The notes: generated from the sequence alone by a model not told the origin. DNA of 64,000 nucleotides from Providencia rettgeri (GCF_041075285.1 NZ_CP163512.1:3410001-3474000), one strand, 5' to 3'. Counted from the stretch's first letter, positions 50,662 through 58,873 are shown. Program-made: numbers and translations.

Positions 50662-50730
50662 TACTAGCGTCCTCTATTTTGCAATAGCTCAATTTTGGGT
50701 TGGGGTTAAGGCAAATGCACGAAATGGGGA

Positions 50731-50750
50731 TTGTGTGAGGGATGAAACAA
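50731..50750. promoter_or_regulatory. Ogr-binding element of the FI late promoter
   Basis: TTGT-GTGAGGGATGAA-ACAA matches TTGT-N12-ACAA. With the usual -55 centre, transcription would start near 50685, 24 bases before FI. Confidence 0.75.
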
Positions 50751-50769
50751 AGCCCCGTTGATTGGGGCT
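50751..50769 (-). terminator. Terminator of the V-to-G tail operon
   Basis: AGCCCC-GTTGATT-GGGGCT, 16 bases after the fibre-assembly gene on the minus strand, followed by TTGTTTC. It directly abuts the Ogr element. Confidence 0.7.
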
Positions 50770-50784
50770 CAGAGTAGATTAATG

Positions 50785-51129
50785 TTATTCGGGTTTTTCA
50801 GGCCAATCAATATCTGGTGCTGTTGATGTATCAATACGATTTAAATCAACACGGTACTGTTTCCATGTATTTAACCGCATAAGCTCTTTATCCGTTGCGA
50901 CACCTAAATCGACAGCATCTTGTAATGGTGTTGTCTGGTTGATTGCTTCAATCAGTAAAGCTTGTTTTTGAAGTTCTGCATTAGAAATTAATTCCTCTTT
51001 TGAGGGTTGTGTTAACGATATGGCTTCTGATTCAGTTATTTCAATAACTGATTGTTCTAACCAATCTTTAGGCGATTCATCATTACCAAACGCAAAAACT
51101 TCATTATCACTATTTTTATAATATCTCAT
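50785..51129 (-). CDS. Tail fibre assembly protein (gpG position)
   Basis: A 114-residue protein in the position of P2 G. MRYYKNSDNEVFAFGND and the C-terminal LNTWKQYRVDLNRI...DIDWPEKP are typical of tail fibre assembly chaperones. The start at 51129 gives an ATGA overlap with the fibre gene, better than the longer reading to 51147. It is specific to the fibre tip it helps to fold. Confidence 0.88.
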   Translation of the reverse strand: MRYYKNSDNEVFAFGNDESPKDWLEQSVIEITESEAISLTQPSKEELISNAELQKQALLIEAINQTTPLQDAVDLGVATDKELMRLNTWKQYRVDLNRIDTSTAPDIDWPEKPE

Positions 51130-52610
51130 GTCCTTAACTCCAACCATTTGAAATAACTTGCATTAACACCACTGCCGTTAAAATTATATGTTGATGAAGG
51201 GGGAATAATGGCTGTGATATTAATATTCTGCCCCGTGCTAGAAAATTTGAAATGGTTACAAGTTATTCCATCTAAGGTAAATGACAATTGATTACCTGAA
51301 TTAGTCGAGCCTGCCAAATAAACTACAATCGGTTTTCCGGTTGTGTTTGTATAGTTGGTGTTATATTTCCGATTTGAGGTGACATCTTGCCATTTTTGTC
51401 CGTAACCTAGGCCACTCCCAACAGCAAACTTACTATCTACCTCTGCTTTGGTATACGCCCCCACATCTCCTGCGGTCAGCGAGATATCTGTACTTAATGG
51501 TTTATTGTTGACCTTACGCCCACTCGGAACCCTACCATTCGCGTTATTATTCGCATTAGTTGCCGCAGTATTAGCCGCATTTGCCGTGGTCTGCGCATCC
51601 GTGCCTGCCTTTTTCGCATCAGCAACTTTGGTGTCGGTTTCTGCTTTGGTATACGCCCCCACATCACCCGCACTTAGTGTGATATCGTCACTTAATGGTT
51701 TATTGTTCACTTTACGCGTACTTGGCACACGACCATTAGCATTATTATTCGCATTAGCTGCCGCAGTATTAGCCGCATTTGCCGTGGCTTGCGCATCCGT
51801 TCCGGCCTTTTTCGCATCAGCGACTTTGGTGTCGGTTTCTGCCTTGGTATAAGCCCCCACATCACTAGCACTTAAAGTAATATCTGCACTTAACGGCTTA
51901 TTGTTTACCTTTCGCGTATTTGGCACACGACCATTAGCATTATTATTCGCATTAGTTGCTGCTGTATTGGCCGCATTCGCTGAATTTTGTGCATTAACAG
52001 CCCGTTGGTTAATTTCCGTGGCCAACTTGGGTGTGATAGCTTTGGTGTTATCGGCACTCAGAGCATCAGCCAATTGCACAAAACCTTTGGCGCTAGTCGT
52101 TGCATCGGGGTGATTACGGCTTTTAACGTGAGCCTCAATCGCTGTTTTTACTGAATCATCCACATAGCCGCGCGTGGCAAGCACAATCGCGGGGTCAACT
52201 TTCAATGTAACCGCTTCAGTATGGCTGACAATCAAAATCATTCGAATGGTTTGCGTACGACCTGAACCCTCGGCTAACAATGGCTTATAGGTTTCAGGGC
52301 AATTCGCCACGGCTACCAATAACCCTGATTTATCAAACAAACCGATTTCACGTATCCACCAACCACCCTCATTTTCAGGGATCACTTGTTCCGCAATAAC
52401 TTGATTAGTATTCATAGGGTCAATAAATAACGTATTAATTGCTGCTCGGCGCTTTTCATTGACTAATTTAGTTTGCTTGGTATCTGGTGCGGGCAAGGCA
52501 CCGCCGCCGTCACCAACCGCCATGTGCGTTAATTCAATTTTCGTGCCGAGGGCAGTCGCCTCTGCAAGCACTTTTTCACCATAAGTGGTAAGCAATGCAA
52601 AATATTTCAT
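51126..52610 (-). CDS. H: Tail fibre protein gpH with three 66-residue repeats
   Basis: A 494-residue adhesin. The first 150 residues are the baseplate-binding domain (MKYFALLTTYGEKVLAEATA, GGWWIREIGLFD). Then three copies of a 66-residue unit (198 bases) follow, each with NNANGRVP, RKVNNKPLS, DITLSA-type, DVGAYTKAETDTK and an Ala/Asn-rich spacer. The last 100 residues (from VGSGLGYGQKWQDV) are the probable receptor-binding tip. The repeats likely form a fibrous trimer. Confidence 0.92.
   Translation of the reverse strand: MKYFALLTTYGEKVLAEATALGTKIELTHMAVGDGGGALPAPDTKQTKLVNEKRRAAINTLFIDPMNTNQVIAEQVIPENEGGWWIREIGLFDKSGLLVAVANCPETYKPLLAEGSGRTQTIRMILIVSHTEAVTLKVDPAIVLATRGYVDDSVKTAIEAHVKSRNHPDATTSAKGFVQLADALSADNTKAITPKLATEINQRAVNAQNSANAANTAATNANNNANGRVPNTRKVNNKPLSADITLSASDVGAYTKAETDTKVADAKKAGTDAQATANAANTAAANANNNANGRVPSTRKVNNKPLSDDITLSAGDVGAYTKAETDTKVADAKKAGTDAQTTANAANTAATNANNNANGRVPSGRKVNNKPLSTDISLTAGDVGAYTKAEVDSKFAVGSGLGYGQKWQDVTSNRKYNTNYTNTTGKPIVVYLAGSTNSGNQLSFTLDGITCNHFKFSSTGQNINITAIIPPSSTYNFNGSGVNASYFKWLELRT
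51430..52015 (-). repeat. Three in-frame 198-bp repeats inside the fibre gene
   Basis: Equivalent points at 51522, 51720 and about 51918 are 198 bases apart. Divergence is small, so the copy number could change by recombination without breaking the frame. Confidence 0.85.
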
Positions 52611-53218
52611 TGGAGAGTCACCCTCATTTCATCAATAACATGTACCGCTGCCCCTGTGGAAATCGTACCACCTGAGCTGATCACATCTGGCGTGTATGGG
52701 TAAACGGTTAATTCATCACCGCTATAGCTAGCCGCAGAACAATAGATTTGGCCTTTGGTTTCAAGCTGAATAGTAAGCCCGACTAAATGACGGCTTGCCG
52801 GCTTGGCATCAAAAATTAATGCTTCTAACTCTTGATACATTTCCTCAGTAATACCGGTTTCCAGTACCCCAATATCAAGGCGAAACGTGCCGGCGGTTTC
52901 ATTGGTTTTCCACCACTCGATCACACGAATTAAATAACCCAATGGCTCAACTACACGGCGCAAAGCGCCAATCGTGCCCTTGTGTTTATGAATAAACATC
53001 GCTGCTTTAACAGCATCGCGCTTGGCTTTTTCCGTCCAGTTTTTATCCCATCGGTCAACACTGAACGCCCACGCCAGATACGGCAACAAATGCACGGGGC
53101 ATTTATCAGGGTTCCAAAGTTCACGAATAGGAATAGGCACGCGCTCAATCTGTGCCAATGACTCAGCGGCCGCGAGCTCTAACGGTGATGAGCCGACAGG
53201 TAATAAACGATTATTCAT
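52607..53218 (-). CDS. I: Baseplate/tail protein gpI
   Basis: gpI is a baseplate component joining fibre and wedge. It has 203 residues with the family features SLAQIERVPIPIRELWNPDKCP and LLPYLAWAFSVDRWD. Overlaps: four bases with H (ATGA) and eight with J. Confidence 0.93.
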   Translation of the reverse strand: MNNRLLPVGSSPLELAAAESLAQIERVPIPIRELWNPDKCPVHLLPYLAWAFSVDRWDKNWTEKAKRDAVKAAMFIHKHKGTIGALRRVVEPLGYLIRVIEWWKTNETAGTFRLDIGVLETGITEEMYQELEALIFDAKPASRHLVGLTIQLETKGQIYCSAASYSGDELTVYPYTPDVISSGGTISTGAAVHVIDEMRVTLQ

Positions 53219-54122
53219 CTGAACCCCCTAATGCCACGTTAATTTGTGTGCAGAAGCTGGCCTGTGTTTTATCCAATTTGATATCTGCAACCGGCTTTTT
53301 CAGTTCAACGCGTTGCACGCCTTGAACATGCAGCGCGGCATAAATGGCGCTAAGGACAATGTCACGGCCTAATCGGTGTTGCTGTGTCGCATAGCGTTTC
53401 ACTTGTTCTTCTGCCGCCGCCATAATCGGTTCGTATTCAGGGGAGGGATAACAGTAAATCACCGCGTCGATTTCATAGTTAACGATGGTTGCTGATTGTA
53501 CTGTGACACGATCAGCAACCGGTCTAACGTCCTCATCGTTTAACGCAATATTCACTTTCTCAATTAAATCAGCCGGTGCGCTGCCGTTCCCCTCGCGGGA
53601 TAAAACCGTAACCGTGACATGAGCCGGTAGCGGACTAATTACCGAGGCATCAGAAACCCGACCATCAGCGCTGCGAGCATGATATTCATAACTGCCAATA
53701 GGGCCAGCTACGCTTAACGCTTCGAAAGCGGCCGGTATACGCATACGTAAATTGGCATCAGACTCATACATCGGTGCAATCGGTGGGATGGCGTTTTCAT
53801 CACCCGCAGATAACATCAAGCGTTTCACGTTATTATTGGCTGCCAGTTGGTCAAGGTCGACACCGGTAGCAAAAGCCACCATACTTGCGCGAGCCGCTTC
53901 ATTAACCCGCTGACGTAAAATCAATTCTCTATAGCAATTTTCTTGCAGTAATTTGGTTAACGGCTCGGATTCTAATTCTAAAGTGCGGGCTATCGCTTCC
54001 CGCTGTTCTTCTGGCATTGCAGCGATTAACGCGGTTTTGCGCTCGGCAAATAGCACCTCAGAATCTAATAGTTCGACAACATCGGGTGCCGGCAATAAAC
54101 TTAAATCAATACTGGCTGCCAT
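53211..54122 (-). CDS. J: Baseplate assembly protein gpJ
   Basis: gpJ is the wedge protein of the baseplate. It has 303 residues (P2 302), with IDLSLLPAPDVVE, YHARSADGRVSDASVISP and VTVLSREGNG. It lies two bases after W. Confidence 0.94.
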   Translation of the reverse strand: MAASIDLSLLPAPDVVELLDSEVLFAERKTALIAAMPEEQREAIARTLELESEPLTKLLQENCYRELILRQRVNEAARASMVAFATGVDLDQLAANNNVKRLMLSAGDENAIPPIAPMYESDANLRMRIPAAFEALSVAGPIGSYEYHARSADGRVSDASVISPLPAHVTVTVLSREGNGSAPADLIEKVNIALNDEDVRPVADRVTVQSATIVNYEIDAVIYCYPSPEYEPIMAAAEEQVKRYATQQHRLGRDIVLSAIYAALHVQGVQRVELKKPVADIKLDKTQASFCTQINVALGGSDE

Positions 54123-54124
54123 TG

Positions 54125-54466
54125 TTACCTCACATTGACCGAAAAATTAAGTGACTGGTTGGTGTCTTGGGTTGTGGCTTCAATATCCACAATCATCTGC
54201 GCAGCCTCGGTGCTATTTAGGCTAATGCGAGTTAATAAAATGCGTGGCTCCCATTTCAACAATGCGGTGTAGCACGCTGACATTAACTGCAATGTCAGCG
54301 CGGAATTTTGTGGCTGGTCGATAAGTTCTGATAATAGCGAACCATAATTTCGCCGTGCGATGCGTGAGCCTATAGGGGTAATCAAAATATCGCGCACGGA
54401 TTGGCGTATATGTTCAATATCGGAAAGGCACTTTCCATTTTCTCGACTCATGCCGCAATATCTCAT
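54125..54466 (-). CDS. W: Baseplate assembly protein gpW (gp25-like)
   Basis: A 113-residue T4 gp25-like lysozyme-fold wedge protein: GMSRENGKCLSDIEHIRQSV, TPIGSRIARRNYGS, WEPRILLTRI. It overlaps V by four bases. Confidence 0.93.
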   Translation of the reverse strand: MRYCGMSRENGKCLSDIEHIRQSVRDILITPIGSRIARRNYGSLLSELIDQPQNSALTLQLMSACYTALLKWEPRILLTRISLNSTEAAQMIVDIEATTQDTNQSLNFSVNVR

Positions 54467-55089
54467 TGTGGTTTTCCTGTGGATTCGCCACCGCTACGTA
54501 CACCGCCATGAGTGTGCTCATGCAACGTAATACCATTGGATGTAATTGCGCCGCCGGTGTGTGTGAAATTGCCCGTCATTTTGCCGCCCTCGGTGACATT
54601 GAGCGTGGCACAGGTCAGATTTTGTGAACAAATTACAGTTGGGGTTGTCAGGTTAATTTGTTTGCTTGCATTAACGACAACCACTTTTGTGGTTGCGTTG
54701 ATTTGCTCACTGGCCTCAATCGTAGCCGTTTTAATCCCTGTTGCGATTAATGCACCAGTAGCGGGTTCATATTCAATGATTGCCCCGTCTGAATAAGTAC
54801 GATGATCTGCTGTGAGGGAGTCTGTTGGTTCTGAGTGTTCATTGGAAAAGATACCGGTTAGCACAAATGCCGTGGTAAGTTCACCGCCTAACGCCAAGAT
54901 AAGGACTTGCTCACCCACGCTTGGTGCGTTCATCGTGCGCGTGCTACCGGCGCGTAAGGTAACCCAATTTAGCCAGTCGGTTTCTAGGTTTCCAATTTGC
55001 ACACGACAGCCTTTCTTGGCATCAACATTAGTCACGCTACCAATGCGGATCAGGTTTCTGATTAGACGTAAAATATCTGCATTATTCAT
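54463..55089 (-). CDS. V: Baseplate spike protein gpV
   Basis: gpV is the central spike that punctures the outer membrane. It has 208 residues (P2 211): an N-terminal OB fold (DWLNWVTLRAGSTRTMNAPSVGEQVLIL), a beta-helix with repeated threonine-rich strands (TKVVVVNASKQINLTTPTVI), and a C-terminal tip HEHTHGGV with the HxH iron-binding type. It is the first gene of the V-W-J-I-H-G operon. Confidence 0.94.
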   Translation of the reverse strand: MNNADILRLIRNLIRIGSVTNVDAKKGCRVQIGNLETDWLNWVTLRAGSTRTMNAPSVGEQVLILALGGELTTAFVLTGIFSNEHSEPTDSLTADHRTYSDGAIIEYEPATGALIATGIKTATIEASEQINATTKVVVVNASKQINLTTPTVICSQNLTCATLNVTEGGKMTGNFTHTGGAITSNGITLHEHTHGGVRSGGESTGKPQ

Positions 55090-55136
55090 AAAACATAGAT
55101 TGCCACGGATGAAGAATAAGGCATATGTATATGGCT

Positions 55137-55154
55137 TTGTGCCATGATTGGCAC
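55137..55154. other. Inverted repeat in the V/toxin gap
   Basis: TGTGCC-ATGATT-GGCACA lies between the V start and the Ogr element, near the expected V transcription start. It could be an operator or a small RNA hairpin. Confidence 0.45.
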
Positions 55155-55189
55155 AAGTTGAATAACGTGAAATTAGTTATCTTTACAGC

Positions 55190-55209
55190 TTGTAGTTTAT
55201 AAACTACAA
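55190..55209. promoter_or_regulatory. Perfect palindrome: Ogr element of V and/or toxin operator
   Basis: TTGTAGTTTATAAACTACAA is a perfect 20-base palindrome and also an exact TTGT-N12-ACAA Ogr pattern. Its centre is 110 bases from the V start. On the other side it ends eight bases before the toxin ATG (55217), so it could equally bind the antitoxin and cover the toxin promoter. Confidence 0.75.
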
Positions 55210-55216
55210 TTGCATC

Positions 55217-55531
55217 ATGAAAGAACTTAAACAAACTGAAGCATTCCGTTTATGGGAATCTAAGCTAAAAGACAAAAGGGCTAAGACCATTATAGCAACG
55301 CGCCTATTTAGGTTAGCAAATGGATTAGCTGGTGATGCAACGCCCGTTGGAGAAGGGATCAGTGAATTAAGAATCCATCACGGCCCTGGCTATCGTGTTT
55401 ATTACCAACAACGAGGGAATACGATAATTCTTTTGCTATGTGGTGGTGATAAAAGCTCTCAATCACGAGATATTACATTAGCTAAGACACTGGCTAAAAA
55501 GTGGATTTTAGAGGAAAACAATGATGAGTAA
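55217..55531 (+). CDS. RelE/HigB-type toxin
   Basis: A 104-residue protein of the RelE/ParE superfamily, Gp49-like type: TEAFRLWESKLKDKRAKTIIATRLFRLANG, GDATPVGEGISELRIHHGPGYRVYY, ILLLCGGDKSSQSRDI. Such toxins cut mRNA on ribosomes; the target is not known here. The toxin is first and the antitoxin second, as in higBA. There is no ribosome site before the ATG and the palindrome is seven bases away, so the leader must be very short. It lies in reverse orientation between V and S. Confidence 0.88.
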   Translation: MKELKQTEAFRLWESKLKDKRAKTIIATRLFRLANGLAGDATPVGEGISELRIHHGPGYRVYYQQRGNTIILLLCGGDKSSQSRDITLAKTLAKKWILEENNDE

Positions 55532-55811
55532 TTTAACAACCTATGACCCAGCGTTGGCGCTAGTTGATGATGAAGAGATTGCATTTTTTATGGCTGACGC
55601 AATCGAAACAGGAGATTCAGCGTACATTGCGAAAGCGTTAGGCATTGTGGCCAGAGCCAAAGGTATGAGCCAAATCGCGGCAGAAACGGGGCTTTCCCGT
55701 GAGCAGCTATACCGTTCATTTAGTGAAGATGGCAACCCTACGCTAAAATCCACGTTAGCCGTGATGAAAGCGCTGGGTGTTGAACTTACGGTAAAAACCC
55801 ACATTAACTAG
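55521..55811 (+). CDS. HTH-type antitoxin of the toxin at 55217
   Basis: A 96-residue antidote protein with a Cro/C1-like helix-turn-helix (GMSQIAAETGLSREQLYRSF) and the typical TLKSTLAVMKALGVELTV end. GAGGAAAACA precedes the ATG. It overlaps the toxin gene by 11 bases, so the two are translationally coupled. It probably represses its own promoter. Confidence 0.88.
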   Translation: MMSNLTTYDPALALVDDEEIAFFMADAIETGDSAYIAKALGIVARAKGMSQIAAETGLSREQLYRSFSEDGNPTLKSTLAVMKALGVELTVKTHIN

Positions 55812-55816
55812 TTTTA

Positions 55817-56449
55817 TCACCGAGCCAGAAAATCAATAATCTGGCTTTCAATATGCCTGATTTCTTGTGGCGTCAGCCCTAGCAACTGGCGTGATGGGTA
55901 GGTAATTTTTGCATTGCCAATACGCTCTGTTAAACCAAATTGATGCACGCCAGCAATATTCCCCGCTGAAGGTAAAAAATAAATCGCTGCTTCTTTATCG
56001 CTGCTATACGTTCTTAAAAAACGGGCAGTGGCGAGTTTTTTAAACATGCGCGTTTGCTTGGTTTTACGCTCAGTGCTGATTTTATCTTTCTTGATGCTGA
56101 TATAGCGCTGAATATCTGACTTACGAAATGAACGCTGGGCTTTTTTATTCGCGTCTTGGCCAGTAATGGTTTTGCTATTACCTCGCCAATTCCGTAAGGT
56201 GCGTTTTTGGCCGTGCCACATAAATTGGATCTCACGTTGTACCGTGACAAAATTGGCTTTGCGTTTGGTGTATGGGCTGCCATCCGAATTTTTTTGTTGC
56301 TGTATTCGCTTAATTTGAGAACGGCGTAAATCACGAGTGATTTCTTTCGCCAGCTGTCGGCGCTGGCCTTGTGACATCCGATTTAATAAATGTGTTAACT
56401 CGTTGTCAAGTTGACGCAAAGTATCATCATTCATCGTGTCGTTGACCAT
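55817..56449 (-). CDS. S: Tail completion protein gpS
   Basis: gpS helps finish the tail end that joins the head. The core is DELTHLLNRMSQGQRRQLAKEI...RDLRRSQIKRIQQQKNSDGSPY. At 210 residues it is longer than P2 S (150), with a basic middle section. It is the last gene of the O-to-S operon, ending five bases from the antitoxin stop on the other strand. Confidence 0.88.
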   Translation of the reverse strand: MVNDTMNDDTLRQLDNELTHLLNRMSQGQRRQLAKEITRDLRRSQIKRIQQQKNSDGSPYTKRKANFVTVQREIQFMWHGQKRTLRNWRGNSKTITGQDANKKAQRSFRKSDIQRYISIKKDKISTERKTKQTRMFKKLATARFLRTYSSDKEAAIYFLPSAGNIAGVHQFGLTERIGNAKITYPSRQLLGLTPQEIRHIESQIIDFLAR

Positions 56450-56859
56450 TCATCAAAAGGATTAGTTGGCTCAGGGGTGGCTTCAATCACATATTTGCCG
56501 TCTTTATCAATCGCTAATACGCGCTCAGTGAGATTTAAATCAATACTAATGTGGGCGGTTTTGTTATCTAAAATTACCGCCTCAAATCTAAAATCTTGTT
56601 GCCGCTTTGCGGGGTTCGCTGAAATATCGGATTGATTTTTTCTTAGCCAATCATTGACTACCGCAATTAAGACATTTTGGTCACCACTATAGCGCTCAAT
56701 AATAATATTAGCAGTGTATTCATATTCAAAACTGGGCGTTTCTTCCAAGGTGGAAATAATCCGCCCGTTTTCAACGAACAAGTATAAATTTTCGGGGTTA
56801 TCTTTGAGAAATGGAATTTTGCGGTCTAAATATTCCCGTAAGTTAGTGAGTTTTTTCAC
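56431..56859 (-). CDS. R: Tail completion protein gpR
   Basis: A 142-residue protein with LKDNPENLYLFVENGRIIST and YEYTANIIIERYSGD, as in P2 R. I start at GTG 56859 because GAGGAACG precedes it and the N-terminus then has exactly the P2 length (32 residues to VENG). Longer readings from 56874 or 56892 run far into the spanin gene. It overlaps the spanin gene by 17 bases and S by 19. Confidence 0.85.
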   Translation of the reverse strand: MKKLTNLREYLDRKIPFLKDNPENLYLFVENGRIISTLEETPSFEYEYTANIIIERYSGDQNVLIAVVNDWLRKNQSDISANPAKRQQDFRFEAVILDNKTAHISIDLNLTERVLAIDKDGKYVIEATPEPTNPFDEWSTTR

Positions 56860-57421
56860 GGTTCCGTTCCTCATCAAATTGCTCAATCGCACTTAGTTGA
56901 ATATTGGCGGTTTCTAAGGCTGCAAGTAAAGGGTCAACCATCGAAGCCAAATCGCAATAAGTTAGAACCCGTCCGGTAGAGGCGGTGGTACTTGCTGGGT
57001 TAATGTTTTCGGAATGGGAATGCATTGCGATTGCACGGATACGGTAGGCGTTGTCGAGCACCCGATCAGCAAGATACTGAGGCACAGGCAAATCACACGT
57101 TGGCTCGTTTTTAAGAATGGTTTTATATTCAATTTTTCTTTCCTCGGCGGCGGCGCGTTGAATAATACCGCGACGATAGGCATCACCGGCGATTTGATTT
57201 GCACGGTGAAAACTTAATGATTGGTCAGTGATCAGCGCGGATTTTTTATCAACGTCTAACGCGAGTTGTTGGTTTTCTGCCGTGAGTATGCCGACTCGTT
57301 CATTGAGCCGGTCTATTTTTTTGATACCTTGCCAGCCAGCGAATATGACACCAGCGACAAGGAGTAATGCGAAAGCGATTGCCCATTTTTTCATATTAAA
57401 CATAAGCTTTTCGTCTCGCAT
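56843..57421 (-). CDS. Inner-membrane spanin subunit (LysB/Rz-like)
   Basis: A 192-residue protein with one N-terminal membrane anchor (KKWAIAFALLLVAGVIFAGW) and a long periplasmic coiled coil (LNERVGILTAENQQLALDVDKK). This is the i-spanin layout: with its outer partner it fuses the two membranes in the last step of lysis. ATG 57403 (MFNMKKWAI) is an alternative start. The o-spanin is encoded inside it in another frame. Confidence 0.85.
   Translation of the reverse strand: MRDEKLMFNMKKWAIAFALLLVAGVIFAGWQGIKKIDRLNERVGILTAENQQLALDVDKKSALITDQSLSFHRANQIAGDAYRRGIIQRAAAEERKIEYKTILKNEPTCDLPVPQYLADRVLDNAYRIRAIAMHSHSENINPASTTASTGRVLTYCDLASMVDPLLAALETANIQLSAIEQFDEERNREKTH
56962..57132 (-). CDS. Outer-membrane spanin lipoprotein (LysC/Rz1-like), embedded
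   Basis: Nested in a different frame of the i-spanin gene. The product (56 residues) has a signal ending LLIGC (lipid on Cys25) and a short proline-rich mature part ending QQVPPPLPDGF, the hallmark of o-spanins. I choose TTG at 57132 since GAGGAAAG lies five bases before it and no ATG is near; a longer ATG reading to 57204 would give an implausible signal sequence. Confidence 0.8.
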   Translation of the reverse strand: MNIKPFLKTSQRVICLCLSILLIGCSTTPTVSVQSQCIPIPKTLTQQVPPPLPDGF

Positions 57422-57436
57422 TATTGGATTTAAACA

Positions 57437-57880
57437 TCACAACATCGCCCATGCTTTTTCAAACAATTCATCACTGTATGGCTGCTGACCATTTTCAACA
57501 TGGACTATCGCTTTAGCGATTTTGAATGCCGTTTCTTTGTCGTAAACATCAAGGCAATCACGACGACCAAAGCCCGTTTCTTTACAGACACGATTAATAT
57601 AACCCTCTGTATTATTGCGGTCTTTTGCCGGTGCCCAACGTTCAATAATTTCTTCCACCGTATCAATTTTGCCGCAACCAACCCCTTGTTTTCCCGTGTA
57701 GGTTGAATAGGTACGCAAAAGCTTGAATAATGCACGAATACCGTATTCAGGTTTCTCAAAACGGCTATGACGAGGCTCAATGCTAGGGTCAAATGCTAAC
57801 TCCCCTCGCCATGAATTTCTCGGGTTATAATCAATATTGCCCGGATTGTTGTTGCGTATGCCGCGTGGTACGTTAGACAT
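57437..57880 (-). CDS. Endolysin (lysozyme-like glycosidase)
   Basis: A 147-residue cell-wall hydrolase with PRGIRNNNPGNIDYN at the N-terminus, FEKPEYGIRALFKLLRTY and RWAPAKDRNNTEGYI. This is the lysozyme-like phage domain class distinct from the T4-type K lysozyme of P2. No signal sequence is seen, so it depends on the holin. GGAGGAAAAC before ATG 57880 sets the start; it overlaps the holin by eight bases. Confidence 0.88.
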   Translation of the reverse strand: MSNVPRGIRNNNPGNIDYNPRNSWRGELAFDPSIEPRHSRFEKPEYGIRALFKLLRTYSTYTGKQGVGCGKIDTVEEIIERWAPAKDRNNTEGYINRVCKETGFGRRDCLDVYDKETAFKIAKAIVHVENGQQPYSDELFEKAWAML

Positions 57881-58178
57881 GTTTTCCTCCAGTAAAGCGT
57901 GACCATAAATAGGAAAGTCCGATACTTCCCATCGCACCAAATACACCGGTGGTGAATAGGGTGATATAAATGCTCTGATTGCCCTCAATACAGAGCAATC
58001 CCCCTAGCAACCCAACAAAGCCAGAAACGACCATTTGCATAAAAGCCGCAAACCAGCTCCACGGGGCATTATTCGTTTTAACGTCAATGATGTATCTCAC
58101 AACACCTCCCCACATTGAAATGAAGAGCATTAATAACCACTGTGCGATACCGAAACTGTTCGGATCTTTATCAAACAT
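57873..58178 (-). CDS. Holin
   Basis: A 101-residue membrane protein with three hydrophobic segments (about 11-30, 44-62, 72-92) and a short basic C-terminus, directly before the endolysin: the expected place and form of a class I-like holin that opens the inner membrane at lysis time. Confidence 0.85.
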   Translation of the reverse strand: MFDKDPNSFGIAQWLLMLFISMWGGVVRYIIDVKTNNAPWSWFAAFMQMVVSGFVGLLGGLLCIEGNQSIYITLFTTGVFGAMGSIGLSYLWSRFTGGKHV

Positions 58179-58181
58179 GTA

Positions 58182-58385
58182 TCAATCCCATAGCTGTATA
58201 AGTGGCTGTACCGGCTCTTCGGTAATTTCAGGTAACTCAATCAATAGCCCCGCAGGTAGCACGGCACCTTGTTCGGCAAGATTGGGATTGGCTAACAGAA
58301 CAGCTTCTGTCATGCCTGTCGTTCTGCCGTAAAATCGCCAACAGATCCCGTCTACGGTGTCACCTTTTATCGTTCTGGTTTTCAT
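58182..58385 (-). CDS. X: Tail protein gpX
   Basis: A 67-residue LysM-like protein (GDTVDGICWRFYGRT, LANPNLAEQGAVLPAGLLIELPE), P2 X type. It binds the tail/baseplate hub. It overlaps L by four bases (ATGA). Confidence 0.92.
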   Translation of the reverse strand: MKTRTIKGDTVDGICWRFYGRTTGMTEAVLLANPNLAEQGAVLPAGLLIELPEITEEPVQPLIQLWD

Positions 58386-58858
58386 ATCAATTCAACAATA
58401 TTGTGTGTCGTGCCCTTGATGCGCTGAATTGCCCAAACAGCATCACGCTGTAAATCATCAATATTCGTCTCTAAGGCATCGGCTTTTTTGCTACCGTTCG
58501 GTGTGGTGTCTATATCGCGGTAACGTTCGATTAAGTTTGCTTTTGCCGCGCTAAATACGGCACGGCGATAAAGGATCACTAATTCTGATACGTCAATCTC
58601 CCCATGCGTGATTTTGTTGGCCGGAACCACGTCTAACGTTGTATAGCCCAACTGAATCTCTTGATGTTGAAAGCGGGATAATTCGCGGTTAGTTTCAATA
58701 ATGGCGTTTTTTAAAGCTTCAATTAATCGACTTTGGGTGACCGTACCGTCAACTCGCATTGACTCGCGAAATGCACGGGTATTAATCGCAGGCCAAAAAT
58801 CACCACTGGTGATCGTTTCGTCTTTTTCGTTAGCGGGTTCGGGTGAAACAAAATCCAT
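58382..58858 (-). CDS. L: Head completion protein gpL
   Basis: A 158-residue protein that closes the filled head: ITSGDFWPAINTRAFRESMRVDGTV and YRRAVFSAAKANLIERYRDIDTT are P2 L features. Confidence 0.92.
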   Translation of the reverse strand: MDFVSPEPANEKDETITSGDFWPAINTRAFRESMRVDGTVTQSRLIEALKNAIIETNRELSRFQHQEIQLGYTTLDVVPANKITHGEIDVSELVILYRRAVFSAAKANLIERYRDIDTTPNGSKKADALETNIDDLQRDAVWAIQRIKGTTHNIVELI

Positions 58859-58873
58859 GAGGTCACCTTAAAA

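Noticed and set aside
51448..51852. 134-codon plus-strand reading with apparent hydrophobic repeats
   Set aside because: It is the antisense of the fibre repeats; the periodicity comes from the real gene.
51430..52015. CRISPR or minisatellite outside genes
   Set aside because: The 198-base period keeps the fibre reading frame and encodes a 66-residue unit.
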